This document shows positions 43,195 to 50,894 of a stretch of 64,000 bases of DNA, piece by piece (the first letter of the stretch is position 1; the number at the start of each line of letters is the position of its first letter). The stretch is from DATIYF01 sp035517775 (GTDB lineage: Bacteria > Acidobacteriota > Terriglobia > Terriglobales > Acidobacteriaceae), in the NCBI GenBank assembly GCA_035517775.1, contig DATIYF010000105.1, positions 62,001-126,000 on the forward strand, read 5' to 3'. The notes beneath the pieces are model-generated. The model was not told where the DNA came from. It did not search any database and saw only the letters and a program-made list of their open reading frames with translations. The translations under genes and the position numbers were made by a program.

Positions 43195-44186
43195 GCGCGG
43201 TGGCTCCTGGTCTCGGCGGGCAGCGGCGGGTCTTCGCTTTCATGGCTGCGCATGCTCTGCAGATAATCGTGCAATTGCAGCAGGGTCTTGACCGCCTGCC
43301 AGACCTCTCCGCTCTCCCGCGGCTCGCCCGCCTCGCGCGCCGGCGGGGGCGTGGGCGCGGGCTCGGAGACCACGTGCAGGCGGAAGTCGGCCGCCACCTC
43401 ATCAATGATTTCCGCACCCACCACCGGCACCTGGCGGGCAAAGCCGGTGATCAGCGCATTTTCGCACAGGGTGTTGACCAGGCGGGGAATGCCGCGCGAG
43501 TGGCGGTAGACCCGCACCAGAGATTCCGGGGGAAACAGCGCCGGGCCGTGGGAGTTGGCGCCCGCCAGCTGCAGCCGCCGCTCCACGTAGCCGCGGGTTT
43601 CCTCGAGGGTCAGCGGCTCCAGCTGCGAGCGCAGCGCGATGCGCTGCTTGAGCTGGCGCAGGGCCACGGAATCCAGTTTTTCGTCGAGCTCGGGCTGGCC
43701 CACCAGCAGAATCTGCAACAGCTTTTCCTGCGCGGTCTCGAGGTTGGTGAGCAGACGGATCTCCTCCAGCACGTCCACGGAAAGGTGGTGCGCCTCATCC
43801 ACCACCAGCACCGTGGTCAGGCGCTTCTGGTGGCGCCCGATCAGGTAGCTGCCCAGCTCGAGCAGCAGATCGCTTTTGTTCTTGCCCGCGGTGGGCAGGC
43901 CGAAGTCGCCGGCCACGTACTGCAGAAACTCGTCCGGCGACAGGCGGCTGTTGAACACGTAAGCGTAGGCCATGTTGCGCCGGTTGAGCAGCTCGAGCAG
44001 GCAGCGCACCAGCAGGGTCTTGCCCGTCCCGACCTCGCCGGTCATGACCACGAACCCTTTGCGCCGGCGTACGCCGTAGTAAAGCGCGGCCAGGGCCTCG
44101 TTATGCCTGCGGGTAGGAAACAGGAACGAGGGATCGGGGGTGATCTCGAAGGGATTGCGCGTCAGCTTGTAGAAGCTCTTGTACAT
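43191..44186 (-). CDS. ExeA-like AAA ATPase of exosortase-type polysaccharide loci
   Basis: 331 residues. It starts MYKSFYKLTRNPFEITPDPSFLF, characteristic of the ExeA/GspA-type AAA family, and has Walker A GEVGTGKT (50-57), Walker B TTVLVVDEAHHLS and sensor-like QILLVGQPELDEKLDS. RGIPRLVNTLCENALITGF is the C-terminal lid. An equivalent ATPase is a regular member of XrtA-linked exopolysaccharide loci, between the chain-length protein and the kinase. The last 60 residues are Pro/Glu-rich. It may power or organise the export machinery; the exact role is unknown. Confidence 0.9.
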   Translation of the reverse strand: MYKSFYKLTRNPFEITPDPSFLFPTRRHNEALAALYYGVRRRKGFVVMTGEVGTGKTLLVRCLLELLNRRNMAYAYVFNSRLSPDEFLQYVAGDFGLPTAGKNKSDLLLELGSYLIGRHQKRLTTVLVVDEAHHLSVDVLEEIRLLTNLETAQEKLLQILLVGQPELDEKLDSVALRQLKQRIALRSQLEPLTLEETRGYVERRLQLAGANSHGPALFPPESLVRVYRHSRGIPRLVNTLCENALITGFARQVPVVGAEIIDEVAADFRLHVVSEPAPTPPPAREAGEPRESGEVWQAVKTLLQLHDYLQSMRSHESEDPPLPAETRSHRA

Positions 44187-44192
44187 GGCAGT

Positions 44193-45800
44193 TCAACCGC
44201 GGCGGTAGCTGAAGGCTACTCCCGCCAGGGTAACAATAAACATGAGCCCGATGACCACCGCCTCCAGGCGCGCCTGGCGCTTGCGCTCGCGCTCTTCCCG
44301 GGCCGTGGTCAGGGGCGGGAGCTCGACCAGCACCTCGACCGGCAGCAGCTTCTTGAGCTCCTTCTCGGTGTAGAGGCGGTCATCCAGATACTCCGCCGCC
44401 GCCACCACCCCCAGGCCCAGCACCAGTCCGCCGAACAGGCCCCCCAGGGCCATGCGGAAGCGGTTGGGCGAGTCCGGCTTGGTGGGCAGGCTGGGCGGAT
44501 CAATCATGCGGAAGTGTTCGCCCTGCTGCTGCTTGAACAGGTTCTGGGTGAGCTCGGCCTGGTTCTTCTTGTTGAGCAGCGAGTCGTAGTCGGCCTTGGA
44601 CTGATCGTAGTCGCGGGTCAGGTCGGCCAGCTCCTGCTGCGCCACCGGGGTATCGTTCAGCCGCGCCTGGTACTGGTTGATGCGCTCCTGCAGGCCGGCA
44701 ATCGAGCGCTGCCGGTTGGCGATCTCGATCTGATTGGCCTTGTACTGGCTTTGCACCTCGGCCATGGGCAGCTCGCGTCCGTCCGCCCCATAAGCGGTGG
44801 CCCCGGGATCATCGGCCGCATTGGGGTCGCTGCTCTTGCTGTTGCTCTGGGCCAGCAGCTGCTGCTTCAGCTTCTCGGTCTTGGCGATCTGGTCTTTGAC
44901 CTTGATGACATCGGGATGGCGGTCGGTGTAGCGCGAGCTGAGGTCGGCGAGCTGCGCCCGCAGCCGCTGCAGCTCCTGCTCGATGGCGGGGAGGCCGCCG
45001 CTCGAGCCGTCGCTGGAGCGCTGGCTGCGGGCCATGGTCTTGTACTGGTTGATCAGCGACTCGAAGTAGGCGCTCTGCTGGTTGGCCCGGCCGAGGGCGT
45101 CTTGCTCCGCCTGCAGCTGGCTCTGCAGCCCGCTCAGGATCTGCAGGTTGCTCTGCAGCTGGTCGGGCAGCGCCCCCAGGTGGCGGTCCTTGAACTCGCG
45201 GACCTTTTCCTCCTGCGCCGCCAGGTTCTTGCGCGCATCCTCCAGCTGGCTCTCCAGAAATTCCGTGGTCTTGGTGGCGTGGCTGGTGCTGACCTCGAGG
45301 TTCTCGCTGATCAGGATATTGGTCAGCTCGGTGGTCACCTGCTGGGCCACGTAAGGGTTCTGCGCCAGAAACGAAATGGTGAAGGAGGAGAGCTGGTTCT
45401 GGTCGGGCGAGCGCACCAGGTCAATCTGAATGTCCTTGCGCATGATCTCCACCAGATCGTCCGGGGTGCGGCGCTTGCGCAGCGGAGCGTACAGGTTGAG
45501 CGAGTCAATGATGCGCAGCAGGCGGGTGCGGCTGAGCACCTGCTGGGTCAGGCTGTCCAGCCGGCTCTGCAGGTCGGTGCTCATGCTGCTGGGCACGATG
45601 TCTTTCGAGACGCTCGGCTCCTCCACCAGAATCAGCGTGCTCGAGCGGTACACCGAGGGCATGAACCAGCTCAGGCCCCACACGCCCAGAAAGACCACGA
45701 AAAACGGGATCAGCAGGTGCCAGCGGCGCCGCCTCAGGATCAGCCAGTAATTCTTCCAGTCAATCTGGACCGGCTGCTCGTCGTAAACTTCTTCCGCCAT
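44193..45800 (-). CDS. Wzz-like polysaccharide chain-length determinant
   Basis: 535 residues. An N-terminal cytoplasmic stretch (DWKNYWLILRRRRWH) leads into a first membrane helix (LLIPFFVVFLGVWGLSWFM), then VYRSSTLILVEEP as in the Wzz family. A long coiled-coil periplasmic region follows (about residues 180-430, Gln/Leu/Ala-rich). MALGGLFGGLVLGLGVVAAAEYLDD is the second helix with the Pro/Gly-rich signature PTKPDSPNR before it, and a third hydrophobic segment (VVIGLMFIVTLAGVAFSY) ends the protein. It corresponds to the chain-length proteins of exosortase-type loci and works with the separate kinase and the Wza-like export protein. Confidence 0.92.
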   Translation of the reverse strand: MAEEVYDEQPVQIDWKNYWLILRRRRWHLLIPFFVVFLGVWGLSWFMPSVYRSSTLILVEEPSVSKDIVPSSMSTDLQSRLDSLTQQVLSRTRLLRIIDSLNLYAPLRKRRTPDDLVEIMRKDIQIDLVRSPDQNQLSSFTISFLAQNPYVAQQVTTELTNILISENLEVSTSHATKTTEFLESQLEDARKNLAAQEEKVREFKDRHLGALPDQLQSNLQILSGLQSQLQAEQDALGRANQQSAYFESLINQYKTMARSQRSSDGSSGGLPAIEQELQRLRAQLADLSSRYTDRHPDVIKVKDQIAKTEKLKQQLLAQSNSKSSDPNAADDPGATAYGADGRELPMAEVQSQYKANQIEIANRQRSIAGLQERINQYQARLNDTPVAQQELADLTRDYDQSKADYDSLLNKKNQAELTQNLFKQQQGEHFRMIDPPSLPTKPDSPNRFRMALGGLFGGLVLGLGVVAAAEYLDDRLYTEKELKKLLPVEVLVELPPLTTAREERERKRQARLEAVVIGLMFIVTLAGVAFSYRRG

Positions 45801-45840
45801 ATCTAGCTTCTACCCTCTTCTGACTTCGTAACTTTCCGCC

Positions 45841-47406
45841 TTAGCGTCCCAGCGGCCGGTCAAAGTGATAGCTCAGCGTGACCCAGCCGCGATTGTGGTT
45901 GACCTGCCCGGGCAGGGTGACACCGCCCTGGGACTGCAGATAGTCGCGGGCATATCCCAGGTTGGCGGAAAAGCTGCGCCCCAGGCGCTGCTCCAGCGCC
46001 AGGCTGCCCGAAGCCGAATTCAGATCGCCGTTCGCGGCCGAAGGATCGAGCGCGTGGTTCTGGCTGTAGATGGCGCCGACCTCGATGGCGGTCGAAGGCG
46101 TGAACTGGCGGCGCAGGCTGGCCGCCCCGCCGCTGTACTCGACCGCGCTCAGCAGGCCGCCGCCGTCGCTCACCTTGCGCACTGCGCTCAGCTGGGCGCT
46201 GGTGCGCGCCCCCTGCCAGTTGAAGCTCACCCCGCCGGCGCCGTACCAGTGATGGGTGGTGATCGGGTCCGAGGTCACCTGCACCAGCGGCAGGGTCACC
46301 AGAGTCGAGACCATCTCCGTATTCAGCGTCGAATATTCCGGCCCGGCAAACAGCGACAGCGCCATGCGCGGCTTCAGGTAGATGGTGTCAAACAGCAGGA
46401 AGCTCTGGGTCTCGTCAGTCTCGGTCGTCGGATTGAAGGTCAGCCGCTGGAACTTGTAGGCCACCCCGGCCCAGTTCCGGGTGGTGATGCGGTGACTGTA
46501 GAAGCCGTCGCCCTCTTCGCTCTGGGTGTTCACCAGCGAGGTGACATTCTGCGGCACGTCCTTGAAGCGGGAGTCGTAGAAAGTGGCGCTGCCCCCCACC
46601 ATGTCTCCGGCGCTGAACTGCCAGGTCATCTCCGCCGTGCCCAGCTCGCGCGCGGTTTTGGCGAGAGGGGTGACGATCGACTGGTTGGGCTGCTGCACCG
46701 GTCCGGTGCCAGGGGAGGAGGTGAGGCCGGAGCCGGCCTGCAGCTGATCGGAGAAATTCGAGGTCAACGTATAGTGGTCGCGCAAATGAAAATTCACATG
46801 CGGGCTGACCCGGTAACGCAGGTCTATGCCCACGTCATGCGATCCCTGATTATAGGCGCTGAAGCGCTGGTTGACGACAAATCCTCCCGCATATTGCAGG
46901 GCCCAGAACAGGCGCGAACGGGCCTGGTCGAGCATCAGGTTGGGCATGACGGAATAGGTGGCCGAGCCCACCGGGTGGGTGGGCTGGGCGAGAATGTTGT
47001 CATCGTAGGAAGCGCCCAGGTTCACCCCGCCGCGCAGATAGTTGCGGTGCTCGGTCTCGCTCGAAAAGCGCAGCGAGCTGGCATCGAGATTCAGCGGCAG
47101 AGGCACGGGAACCACGTTCTCTTCCGAGTTGGGAACTTCCCCGGGAGGAGTAGAGGGTTGAATGCCGTTGTTCACCGATTCGGTCCCGCCCTCGCCCGGC
47201 TCCTGGCTGGGCTGGTCGGCTTCCCCGGCCGGGGTCTGCGTCTGGGTCTGGTCTTCCGGCTGGGATGGGGTCTCGGGCTGGGTCGGGCTGGGCTGGGTCT
47301 GGCCGGGCGGGTTTTCCTGCTGCGCATAGCTCGCCGCCGGCAGGCACAGGAGCAGCAGGGCCAGCAGCCAGCTTATCCGGGTTTTCTTGCCAGCAAAAAT
47401 ATTCAC
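45841..47406 (-). CDS. Outer-membrane beta-barrel protein of the export locus
   Basis: About 521 residues from the GTG at 47406, which overlaps the preceding stop (GTGA) and begins a signal peptide (KTRISWLLALLLLCLPAASYAQ). A Pro/Gln/Thr-rich linker of about 90 residues (TQPSPTQPETPSQPEDQTQ) follows. The rest is a run of amphipathic beta strands with alternating Tyr/Phe and Gly/Asn: NYLRGGVNLGASYDDNIL, FWALQYAGGFVVNQRFSAYNQGSHDVGIDLRY, ending in SYHFDRPL. It resembles the barrels found beside Wza-type lipoproteins in exosortase-linked loci and could be the outer-membrane channel or a polymer-associated porin. Confidence 0.85.
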   Translation of the reverse strand: MNIFAGKKTRISWLLALLLLCLPAASYAQQENPPGQTQPSPTQPETPSQPEDQTQTQTPAGEADQPSQEPGEGGTESVNNGIQPSTPPGEVPNSEENVVPVPLPLNLDASSLRFSSETEHRNYLRGGVNLGASYDDNILAQPTHPVGSATYSVMPNLMLDQARSRLFWALQYAGGFVVNQRFSAYNQGSHDVGIDLRYRVSPHVNFHLRDHYTLTSNFSDQLQAGSGLTSSPGTGPVQQPNQSIVTPLAKTARELGTAEMTWQFSAGDMVGGSATFYDSRFKDVPQNVTSLVNTQSEEGDGFYSHRITTRNWAGVAYKFQRLTFNPTTETDETQSFLLFDTIYLKPRMALSLFAGPEYSTLNTEMVSTLVTLPLVQVTSDPITTHHWYGAGGVSFNWQGARTSAQLSAVRKVSDGGGLLSAVEYSGGAASLRRQFTPSTAIEVGAIYSQNHALDPSAANGDLNSASGSLALEQRLGRSFSANLGYARDYLQSQGGVTLPGQVNHNRGWVTLSYHFDRPLGR

Positions 47407-48047
47407 GGCACCACCACCGTATCTTTGGGCTGCAGCCGGATGTTCTCCTCCGTATTCTTGCCCTTGACTACGTCTTTGTAGTTGAAGGGGAAGCGGCCTT
47501 CGGTCCCGTCCGGGTTGCGGCGCAGCACATAAATGGACTTCTGTTTGGCGAAGTCGCGGAAGCCGCCGGCCATGGCGATGGCGTCGAGCACGGTGGTCGA
47601 GTTGGTCAGCAGATACGATCCCGGCCGCACCACCTGGCCGAGCACGTTGAAGCGCTTGCTGCGAATCTGCTGCACCATCACCGAAACTTCCGGATCGGAA
47701 ATGTAATTCTTCAGCTTGGTGGTGATCTCCTGCTCCAGCTGGTCGGGCGTGCGCCCCGCGGCCTGCACCTCGCCCGCCAGGGGCAGCGAGATTCTGCCAT
47801 CCAGGCGCACCGGAATGGTGCGCGAGATTTCCGGCTCCTTCCATACATTGATGGAAAGCACGTCTTCGGGGCCGATCAGATATTCGCTGTCGTGCGGCTT
47901 GCTCTCCGGGTTCGGGGCCGCCGTGGGCGTGCTGCCCTCCCGCTTGTCGCTCTCGCCCGCCTGCGCCCACAGGGCGCCGCTGAGCAGCGCGCCCGCCAGG
48001 GCCGCCACCGCGGCCTGGCGCCAGAGACGGTTGCCTGCCATCTTCAT
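47403..48047 (-). CDS. Wza/KpsD-type polysaccharide export protein
   Basis: About 214 residues from the ATG at 48047, preceded by GGGGAG at six bases and followed by a signal peptide (MAGNRLWRQAAVAALAGALLSGALWAQ). An ATG at 48110 inside the upstream gene has no good ribosome binding site. The polysaccharide export domain (PF02563) is YLIGPEDVLSINVWKEPEISRTIPVRLDGRISLPLAGEVQAAGRT, followed by one SLBB-like segment (RFNVLGQVVRPGSYLLTNSTTVLDAIAMAGGF). There is no lipobox Cys, so unlike Wza it is probably soluble periplasmic or held by partners such as the adjacent barrel. Confidence 0.9.
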   Translation of the reverse strand: MKMAGNRLWRQAAVAALAGALLSGALWAQAGESDKREGSTPTAAPNPESKPHDSEYLIGPEDVLSINVWKEPEISRTIPVRLDGRISLPLAGEVQAAGRTPDQLEQEITTKLKNYISDPEVSVMVQQIRSKRFNVLGQVVRPGSYLLTNSTTVLDAIAMAGGFRDFAKQKSIYVLRRNPDGTEGRFPFNYKDVVKGKNTEENIRLQPKDTVVVP

Positions 48048-48099
48048 GTCTCGCTCCCCAACTTGGTTTTCGCCGGCCGGTTTCTTACTGGCCTGTTGA

Positions 48100-49566
48100 T
48101 TACTCGCCATGGTTGTTGCCTTTGACCCCAGGTCCGGCGAAGGGTGAAGAAAGATAGTCCGGAGGAGGACTCATGTGGTACTGCTGAATCTTGTAAAGCA
48201 AGGTGCGATAGCTGACCTTCAACAGCCGCGCCGCCGCCTTGCGGTTCCATCCCGTCTGCTCGAGCGCCACCGCGATGGCGTTACGCTCGGTTTCGCCTTT
48301 GACCGTCTGCACCAGGGAGCGCAGACCGGAGAGGCTGGACTCGCCATTTTCCGGAATAACCGCGCCCGTTTCCGCCTCGGCATCAAATTCCCGCCCCAGC
48401 TCGCTGAGCGCCAGATTTTCGTCGCCGGTCACCAGATAGCGCTTCACGAAGTTTTCCAGTTGGCGCAGATTTCCCGGCCAGGCGTATTCCCGGCAGGCAT
48501 CGAGCATGGCAGAAGAAAACGCCCGCGGCGTAAGCCCATAGTGCTTGGCCAGCTGGTTCATGAAGCGGCCGAGCAGCAGCGGAATTTCATCCTGGCGCTG
48601 GCGCAGCGGCGGCACATGCACGGTAAAGGCGCTCAGCCGGTAGTAGAGGTCTTCGCGCAGGCGGCGTTCGGCCAGGGCCTGCTCGATATTGCCGTTGCTG
48701 GCGGCGATGATGCGCACATCCACGCTGATCGGCGCCTCGCTGCCCAGGCGGGCAAAGCGCCGCTCCTGCAGAATTTCGAGCAGCCGCGCCTGCAGGCTGA
48801 GCGGGGTCTGCACGATCTCGTCGAGCAGGATCGTGCCCTTCTCCGAAAGTTCGAATTTTCCCGTCTTGCGCCCGAGCGCCCCGGGAAACGCCCCGGGCTC
48901 GTAACCGAACAGCTCGCGCTCCAGCATGTCGCCGGGCAGGGCGGCGCAATTCACGGTGCGGAAGCGGAAGCCGGAGCGCACCGACAAGCGATGAATCAGC
49001 CGCGCCGTGGCTTCTTTGCCGCTGCCGCTCTCGCCTACGATCAGCACCGGAACATCCACCTGCGCCAGCAGCTCCACCTGCGCCCGCAGCTTGCGCATGA
49101 TGGGGCTGGCGGCCACAAAGAACAGGTCTTCATGCAACTGCCCCAGCTGTTCGTCTTCGCCTTCCTCCCCGAACTGGCCGGGCAGCAGAGCCAGATGGCG
49201 CCGGATGGCCGCTTCCAGCTGCTGCGCCTCGAAAGGCTGCACCAGATAATCCTGCGCCCCCAGCCGGGTCGCTTCCAGCCGGTGCTGCGCGTTGTCGGTA
49301 TGAGAAAGCACTACGATGGGCAGATCGGGACGCACCCGGCGCAGCCAGCGCAGGGTGTAGAAGCCGTCGGCATCCTCGCGCGCCAGGTCGAGCAGCACCA
49401 GGGCCGGGGGCGCATCCGACTGCACCCGCTCCAGGGCCTCCAGGCCGCTGGCAGTCGATTCCACCTCCCAGGCGTTCCTCTCGCCGATCGCCCACAGCGA
49501 ACTCAGCCCGGAGGGGTCGCGGCTGACCACCAGCATGTGCGCCGGCTCGGCCGAACTTACGGTCAC
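48100..49566 (-). CDS. Sigma-54-type (NtrC-like) regulator with altered GAFTGA loop
   Basis: About 488 residues. The receiver domain (residues about 8-125) has a possible phosphoacceptor Asp in LVLLDLAREDADGF, but the usual Lys is Gln (YLVQPF). The AAA domain has Walker A GESGSGKE and Walker B GTILLDEI. The loop that contacts sigma-54 reads GAFPGA (codons 48894-48877), with Pro (CCC) in place of the critical Thr. A Fis-type helix-turn-helix ends the protein (GWNRKAAARLLKVSYRTLLYKIQQY). Regulators of this layout control XrtA-linked polysaccharide genes; direct sigma-54 activation is doubtful here. The start is uncertain: TTG 49605, GTG 49566 or ATG 49536. Confidence 0.88.
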   Translation of the reverse strand: MTVSSAEPAHMLVVSRDPSGLSSLWAIGERNAWEVESTASGLEALERVQSDAPPALVLLDLAREDADGFYTLRWLRRVRPDLPIVVLSHTDNAQHRLEATRLGAQDYLVQPFEAQQLEAAIRRHLALLPGQFGEEGEDEQLGQLHEDLFFVAASPIMRKLRAQVELLAQVDVPVLIVGESGSGKEATARLIHRLSVRSGFRFRTVNCAALPGDMLERELFGYEPGAFPGALGRKTGKFELSEKGTILLDEIVQTPLSLQARLLEILQERRFARLGSEAPISVDVRIIAASNGNIEQALAERRLREDLYYRLSAFTVHVPPLRQRQDEIPLLLGRFMNQLAKHYGLTPRAFSSAMLDACREYAWPGNLRQLENFVKRYLVTGDENLALSELGREFDAEAETGAVIPENGESSLSGLRSLVQTVKGETERNAIAVALEQTGWNRKAAARLLKVSYRTLLYKIQQYHMSPPPDYLSSPFAGPGVKGNNHGE

Positions 49567-49640
49567 GCGTTTTAAGAGGTCCTTCAAGGGAAACAAAAGG
49601 GACAAACAAATTGGGAGGGAAACTGGTCTCGAACTTCCCG

Positions 49641-50189
49641 CTATACCGCTTCCACGCGGTAACCTTCAATGCGCACCGCCAGCGAGCGCTGAATCGCATC
49701 CACGGAAACCACCAGGGTGCGGTCGCCATTGCGGGAGAGCAAAATGCCTTCCACGCCATCGAGCGCGCCGTCGCGGATGCGCACCCGCTGGCCGATCTTC
49801 AGAAAGGGATGGGCCGAGAACGACAACTGCTCCGCCAGCAAAGCGCGAATGGCCTGAATCTGCTCATCGGGAATCGGAATGCCCTCGCCGCCCATGCCCA
49901 CCACCTGCAGGACGCCATCGGTGCGGCAAACCTGTACCCGTTGCGTGTTGCCCGGCAGCATGCGCGCAAATACGTAACAACTGAACAGCGGCAGCTCCAC
50001 GATCTTCTTGCGGTCGCTCCAGCGATGGGTTTCTTTCACCAGCGGCAGGAAGCTGGTCAATCCTTGCTCCACCAGACGCTCGGCCACCATCTTCTCGTGG
50101 CGGGCCCGGGTGTGAACGGCGTACCAGCGTTCACCAAAATGTTCGGCCGGCATCACTGCACTCTCCCACGCGTGCTGGCTAGCGCTCAT
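49641..50189 (-). CDS. UpxY/RfaH-like NusG-family transcription antiterminator
   Basis: 182 residues, with GAGGG before the ATG. The NGN domain has RWYAVHTRARHEKMVAERLVEQGLTSFLPL and SCYVFARML; the C-terminal KOW segment has LKIGQRVRIRDGALDGVEGILLSRNGDRTLVV. This is a specialised NusG paralogue of the UpxY/LoaP/RfaH kind, which rides with RNA polymerase to keep long polysaccharide operons transcribed. Its place as first gene of a locus of more than 40 kb fits that job exactly. It is preceded by a leader of about 330 nt with hairpins that could be its loading site. Confidence 0.92.
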   Translation of the reverse strand: MSASQHAWESAVMPAEHFGERWYAVHTRARHEKMVAERLVEQGLTSFLPLVKETHRWSDRKKIVELPLFSCYVFARMLPGNTQRVQVCRTDGVLQVVGMGGEGIPIPDEQIQAIRALLAEQLSFSAHPFLKIGQRVRIRDGALDGVEGILLSRNGDRTLVVSVDAIQRSLAVRIEGYRVEAV

Positions 50190-50280
50190 AGCTTCGCCCT
50201 CTGAGTCCCATCCGCTGAGTGGGCCAAATAGATATGCATGAATGGATTTGCGTTATTCCGGGCAAGGGGAGGGGAAAACT

Positions 50281-50335
50281 TGCAAGGCGCCCGTAATGAC
50301 GTTTGCAGCATACGGTGACATGCAACCGCCTGCAA
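50281..50335. repeat. Cluster of TGCAA/TTGCA motifs in the leader
   Basis: TGCAA or its complement occurs at 50281, 50304, 50321 and 50331 within 55 bp. TTGCAG (50303-50308) and CTGCAA (50330-50335) form an inverted repeat. Could be an operator or RNA structure 100-150 nt before the antiterminator start. Confidence 0.35.
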
Positions 50336-50451
50336 GAGGTACTTGCTCTGGGAGAATGTAATCTCATTCCTATGGGAGAAGAGTATATCTGTTGCGACCA
50401 ACTAAAGTACCTTACACGATGGTGCCATATGGACCCAGACCCAGGCTCGAA

Positions 50452-50473
50452 CCGTGCCCTCCAAAGGACACGG
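50452..50473 (-). promoter_or_regulatory. Hairpin near the 5' end of the antiterminator leader
   Basis: CCGTG at one side and CACGG at the other, with an additional TCC/GGA pairing inside, form a hairpin of 22 nt. It would lie 47-68 nt into the transcript from the proposed start near 50520. There is no U tract, so it is not a simple terminator. Hairpins at this position recruit LoaP- or RfaH-like proteins in other systems. Confidence 0.4.
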
Positions 50474-50526
50474 ATTAGAGTTCGCTAAAGATCTGAGCTT
50501 TCAAATGTAAGTAATTGATTTCCAGA

Positions 50527-50556
50527 CTTATACCGTTCTCGCGACGGTCACGGCAA
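50527..50556 (-). promoter_or_regulatory. Candidate promoter of the polysaccharide locus
   Basis: TTGCCG (50556-50551) and TATAAG (50532-50527) on the minus strand with an 18-bp spacer. The -10 matches 5 of 6 bases and the -35 4 of 6. A start near 50520 would give a leader of about 330 nt before the antiterminator gene. Confidence 0.5.
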
Positions 50557-50602
50557 AACTAACAGGCAAGCTGCCATTTGCCCGGCCCCGCGAACCTTGC
50601 GT

Positions 50603-50617
50603 GTATCATTCTGATAC
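50603..50617. promoter_or_regulatory. Palindromic operator-like site
   Basis: GTATCA-TTC-TGATAC is a perfect 6-bp inverted repeat with a 3-base centre. It lies between the two divergent promoter candidates, where a shared regulator could act. Confidence 0.35.
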
Positions 50618-50663
50618 GCTGTGCAAACTTCCTCATCTCGGTATGCAAAGGTCTTCAACTGGA

Positions 50664-50692
50664 TTGTTTTTTTGCCCCACTTCCGCTACAAT
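50664..50692 (+). promoter_or_regulatory. Candidate promoter of the LuxR-type regulator
   Basis: TTGTTT (50664-50669) and TACAAT (50687-50692) separated by 17 bp. The -10 matches 5 of 6 bases. Transcription would start near 50699, giving a leader of about 195 nt. Confidence 0.45.
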
Positions 50693-50894
50693 TTGCGGCG
50701 TTGCTGGTGAAGAAGGTCAGTTCCCTGACAACACGTTGCAACCTCCCCTTAGAGAAATGTGTGTTCCTCCCCTGCCGTAGGGCGGATTTGTCAGCGCAGG
50801 CCCCAGTTCTCGGCGCAAGCCGCATGTGGCTGCCTGCAAATCCGGCGCCTTGGACGGTTACTGAATAAGAGAAGGCCGAGTGCCTGGAGGAGTC

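Larger units (their letters stand above)
50190..50894. other. Divergent regulatory region between the antiterminator and LuxR-type genes
   Basis: 705 bp with no supported gene. It contains a minus-strand promoter candidate (50527-50556), a plus-strand promoter candidate (50664-50692), a palindrome between them (50603-50617), a hairpin in the minus-strand leader (50452-50473), and a cluster of TGCAA motifs (50281-50335). The lower GC of 50340-50560 differs from the surrounding genes. Confidence 0.6.

Noticed and set aside
43200..47481. Plus-strand frames of 868 and 538 codons
   Set aside because: They are the complement of the ATPase, Wzz-like and outer-membrane barrel genes and show no recognisable protein features.
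45841..47970. A 709-codon frame extending the outer-membrane barrel upstream
   Set aside because: The extra N-terminal part is out of frame with, and overlaps, the Wza-like gene. The GTG at 47406 starts a proper signal peptide.
50430..50520. A tRNA-like 3' half (GGTTCGAGCC and a CCA end) on the minus strand
   Set aside because: The T stem is only partly paired and no matching 5' acceptor exists upstream, so at most it is a fragment. The pairing that does exist is listed as a leader hairpin.
50540..50590. A sigma-54 (-24/-12) promoter in front of the antiterminator
   Set aside because: A TGGCAG followed by TTGC is present on the minus strand, but the GG to GC spacing is too short for sigma-54.
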